The notes beneath the pieces are model-generated. The model was not told where the DNA came from, ran no database searches, and saw nothing but the letters and a program-made list of their open reading frames with translations. This document shows positions 4,368 to 5,258 of a stretch of DNA of 5,258 bases, piece after piece. The stretch's first letter is position 1; every line of letters starts with the position of its first letter. The stretch spans positions 1-5,258 of the forward strand of contig WFRO01000535.1 in assembly GCA_015486475.1 (NCBI GenBank), written 5' to 3'. Both the position numbers and the translations under genes were made by a program. The stretch comes from Bacteroidales bacterium. GTDB taxonomy: Bacteria; Bacteroidota; Bacteroidia; Bacteroidales; VadinHA17.

Positions 4368-5216
4368 ATGATCCTTTATCCCAATGCCAAGATCAATCTG
4401 GGGCTTCATGTGCTGCGACGCACTGCCGGCGGCTTCCATGATCTGGAGACGGTTTTTTACCCTGTGGGATGGAGTGACATCCTGGAGGTGATGCCGGCCG
4501 GCACGGTGCGCTACCGCACCCGTCTGACGATGAGCGGGCTGTCCCTCCCCGGCTCCTCCCGTCACAACCTGGTACGGCGGGCGGCCCTGCTGATGCAGGA
4601 AAGATATGCCCTCCCGCCATTGCGGCTTCATCTGCACAAGCAGATCCCTGCAGGCGCCGGACTGGGAGGCGGATCCTCGGATGCCACCTTTGTCCTGAAA
4701 GCATTGAAGGATCTTTTTGCACTGAAGGCGGATGAGGATACCCTCCGTTCCCTGGCACTCTCGCTGGGCAGTGATGCTCCCTTCTTCCTCCTGAACAGGC
4801 CGGCCCTGGCCACAGGCCGCGGAGAAAAGCTCATCCCCCTTTCGCTATCGCTGGAAGGATATCATCTGCTGATCATCTATCCTGACCTTCACCTCAACAC
4901 CGGCCGGATGTTCAGTCTCATCACCCCCGACGACCGGCGTCCTCCCCTGCAGGAGATCATCACCCTCCCGCCGGAAGAGTGGCGCGGAAAGCTTGTCAAC
5001 GATTTTGAAGCGGTCGCAGGGAAACTCCATCCTGTCATCCCGAAAATCATTAAGAAACTTTATGATGCCGGGGCTCTCTACGCCTCCCTCTCGGGCAGCG
5101 GCTCGGCCGTATACGGCATCTTCGGAAAAAAACCTCCTGAGATGAAGTGGCCGGAGCATTATGAGGTATGGAATGAGAGGGTTGCAAAGATGATCGATGA
5201 TGCGATGATGCGATGA
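4368..5216 (+). CDS. ispE: 4-diphosphocytidyl-2-C-methyl-D-erythritol kinase
   Basis: This GHMP-family kinase phosphorylates the 2-hydroxyl of CDP-methylerythritol with ATP, the fourth step of the MEP route to isopentenyl diphosphate, in the cytoplasm. With the start at 4368 the protein has 282 residues, normal for IspE, and begins MILYPNAKINLGLHVLRR with the catalytic Lys8 in its expected place. The substrate segment GGFHDLETVFYP follows at 21-32. The ATP loop PAGAGLGGGSSDA is at 94-106, catalytic Asp136 lies in GSDAPFF, and GHMP motif 3, LSGSGSAVYG, is at 241-250. An in-frame ATG at 4230 would add 46 residues, but these come mostly from heptamer repeats and lie before the conserved N-terminus, so I reject it. 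Family members usually end shortly after the HYEVW-like segment. Here a tail of about ten residues, partly encoded by an octamer array, follows. The gene is divergent from dnaB and there is no Shine-Dalgarno. Confidence 0.95.
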   Translation: MILYPNAKINLGLHVLRRTAGGFHDLETVFYPVGWSDILEVMPAGTVRYRTRLTMSGLSLPGSSRHNLVRRAALLMQERYALPPLRLHLHKQIPAGAGLGGGSSDATFVLKALKDLFALKADEDTLRSLALSLGSDAPFFLLNRPALATGRGEKLIPLSLSLEGYHLLIIYPDLHLNTGRMFSLITPDDRRPPLQEIITLPPEEWRGKLVNDFEAVAGKLHPVIPKIIKKLYDAGALYASLSGSGSAVYGIFGKKPPEMKWPEHYEVWNERVAKMIDDAMMR

Positions 5217-5226
5217 AGCGATGAAG
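5195..5226 (+). repeat. Octamer tandem array across the ispE stop codon
   Basis: Four contiguous 8-bp units (CGATGATG at 5195 and 5203, CGATGAAG at 5211 and 5219) span the last seven ispE codons, the TGA at 5214-5216 and the following ten bases. Because 8 is not a multiple of 3, gain or loss of a unit would change the reading frame and the C-terminal residues. The same 8-bp periodicity occurs in the array at 2353. Confidence 0.8.
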
Positions 5227-5258
5227 AGGAAAACCAGGATCACAGAGGACCCTAATAT

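Noticed and set aside
4393..4834. Several open frames antisense to ispE
   Set aside because: They are shadows of a GC-rich coding strand whose product carries the complete GHMP kinase motif set.
5221..5258. A possible next gene on the plus strand starting MKRKTRITEDPN, four bases after ispE
   Set aside because: Only 12 codons are visible. The ATG belongs to the last octamer repeat unit and the peptide matches no N-terminus I recognise. It cannot be separated from intergenic sequence.

Overview
The window looks like a chromosomal, housekeeping-type segment from a member of the Bacteroidota, probably near Bacteroidales or Marinilabiliales. Four things point there. The proteins resemble Bacteroidota versions of their families. 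Start codons have AT-rich leaders without a Shine-Dalgarno sequence. Copies of the Bacteroidota -7 element (TANNTTTG) sit upstream of genes, one with a well-spaced -33 TTTG. The intergenic DNA is built of short 7- and 8-bp tandem repeats. The taxonomic call is inference from sequence features; no search was run.

Layout: (1) 1-47, minus strand: the first 15 codons of a gene leaving the window, whose N-terminus looks like a DEAD-box RNA helicase. (2) 160-858, plus: a HAD-superfamily phosphatase of the YjjG type, divergent from the helicase across a 112-bp spacer with a promoter-like element for each direction. (3) 917-2179, minus, convergent with the HAD gene: an exported, uncharacterised protein with a CxxC-containing N-terminal domain and a beta-strand-rich C-terminal half that looks like an outer-membrane barrel. 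It has the clearest promoter in the window and a leader hairpin. (4) 2180-2582: a 403-bp stretch without a gene. It holds that promoter and then a mosaic of octamer and heptamer arrays with a REP-like pair of palindromes. (5) 2583-4109, minus: a complete replicative DNA helicase, dnaB. (6) 4110-4367: a divergent spacer with a dnaB promoter element, a perfect 14-bp palindrome, an A-tract/T-tract pair and a striking ten-unit 7-bp periodic array. (7) 4368-5216, plus: ispE, the CDP-ME kinase of the MEP isoprenoid pathway; its stop codon lies inside an octamer tandem array. (8) 5217-5258: the end of that array and too little sequence to call.

The genes do not form one pathway. They are separately transcribed units: RNA helicase, nucleotide phosphatase, envelope protein, replicative helicase and isoprenoid precursor kinase. 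No defence system, mobile element, CRISPR array, rRNA or tRNA was recognised. The two points most worth following are the uncharacterised outer-membrane-like protein and the family of TC-phased heptamer arrays that recurs in both large intergenic regions.
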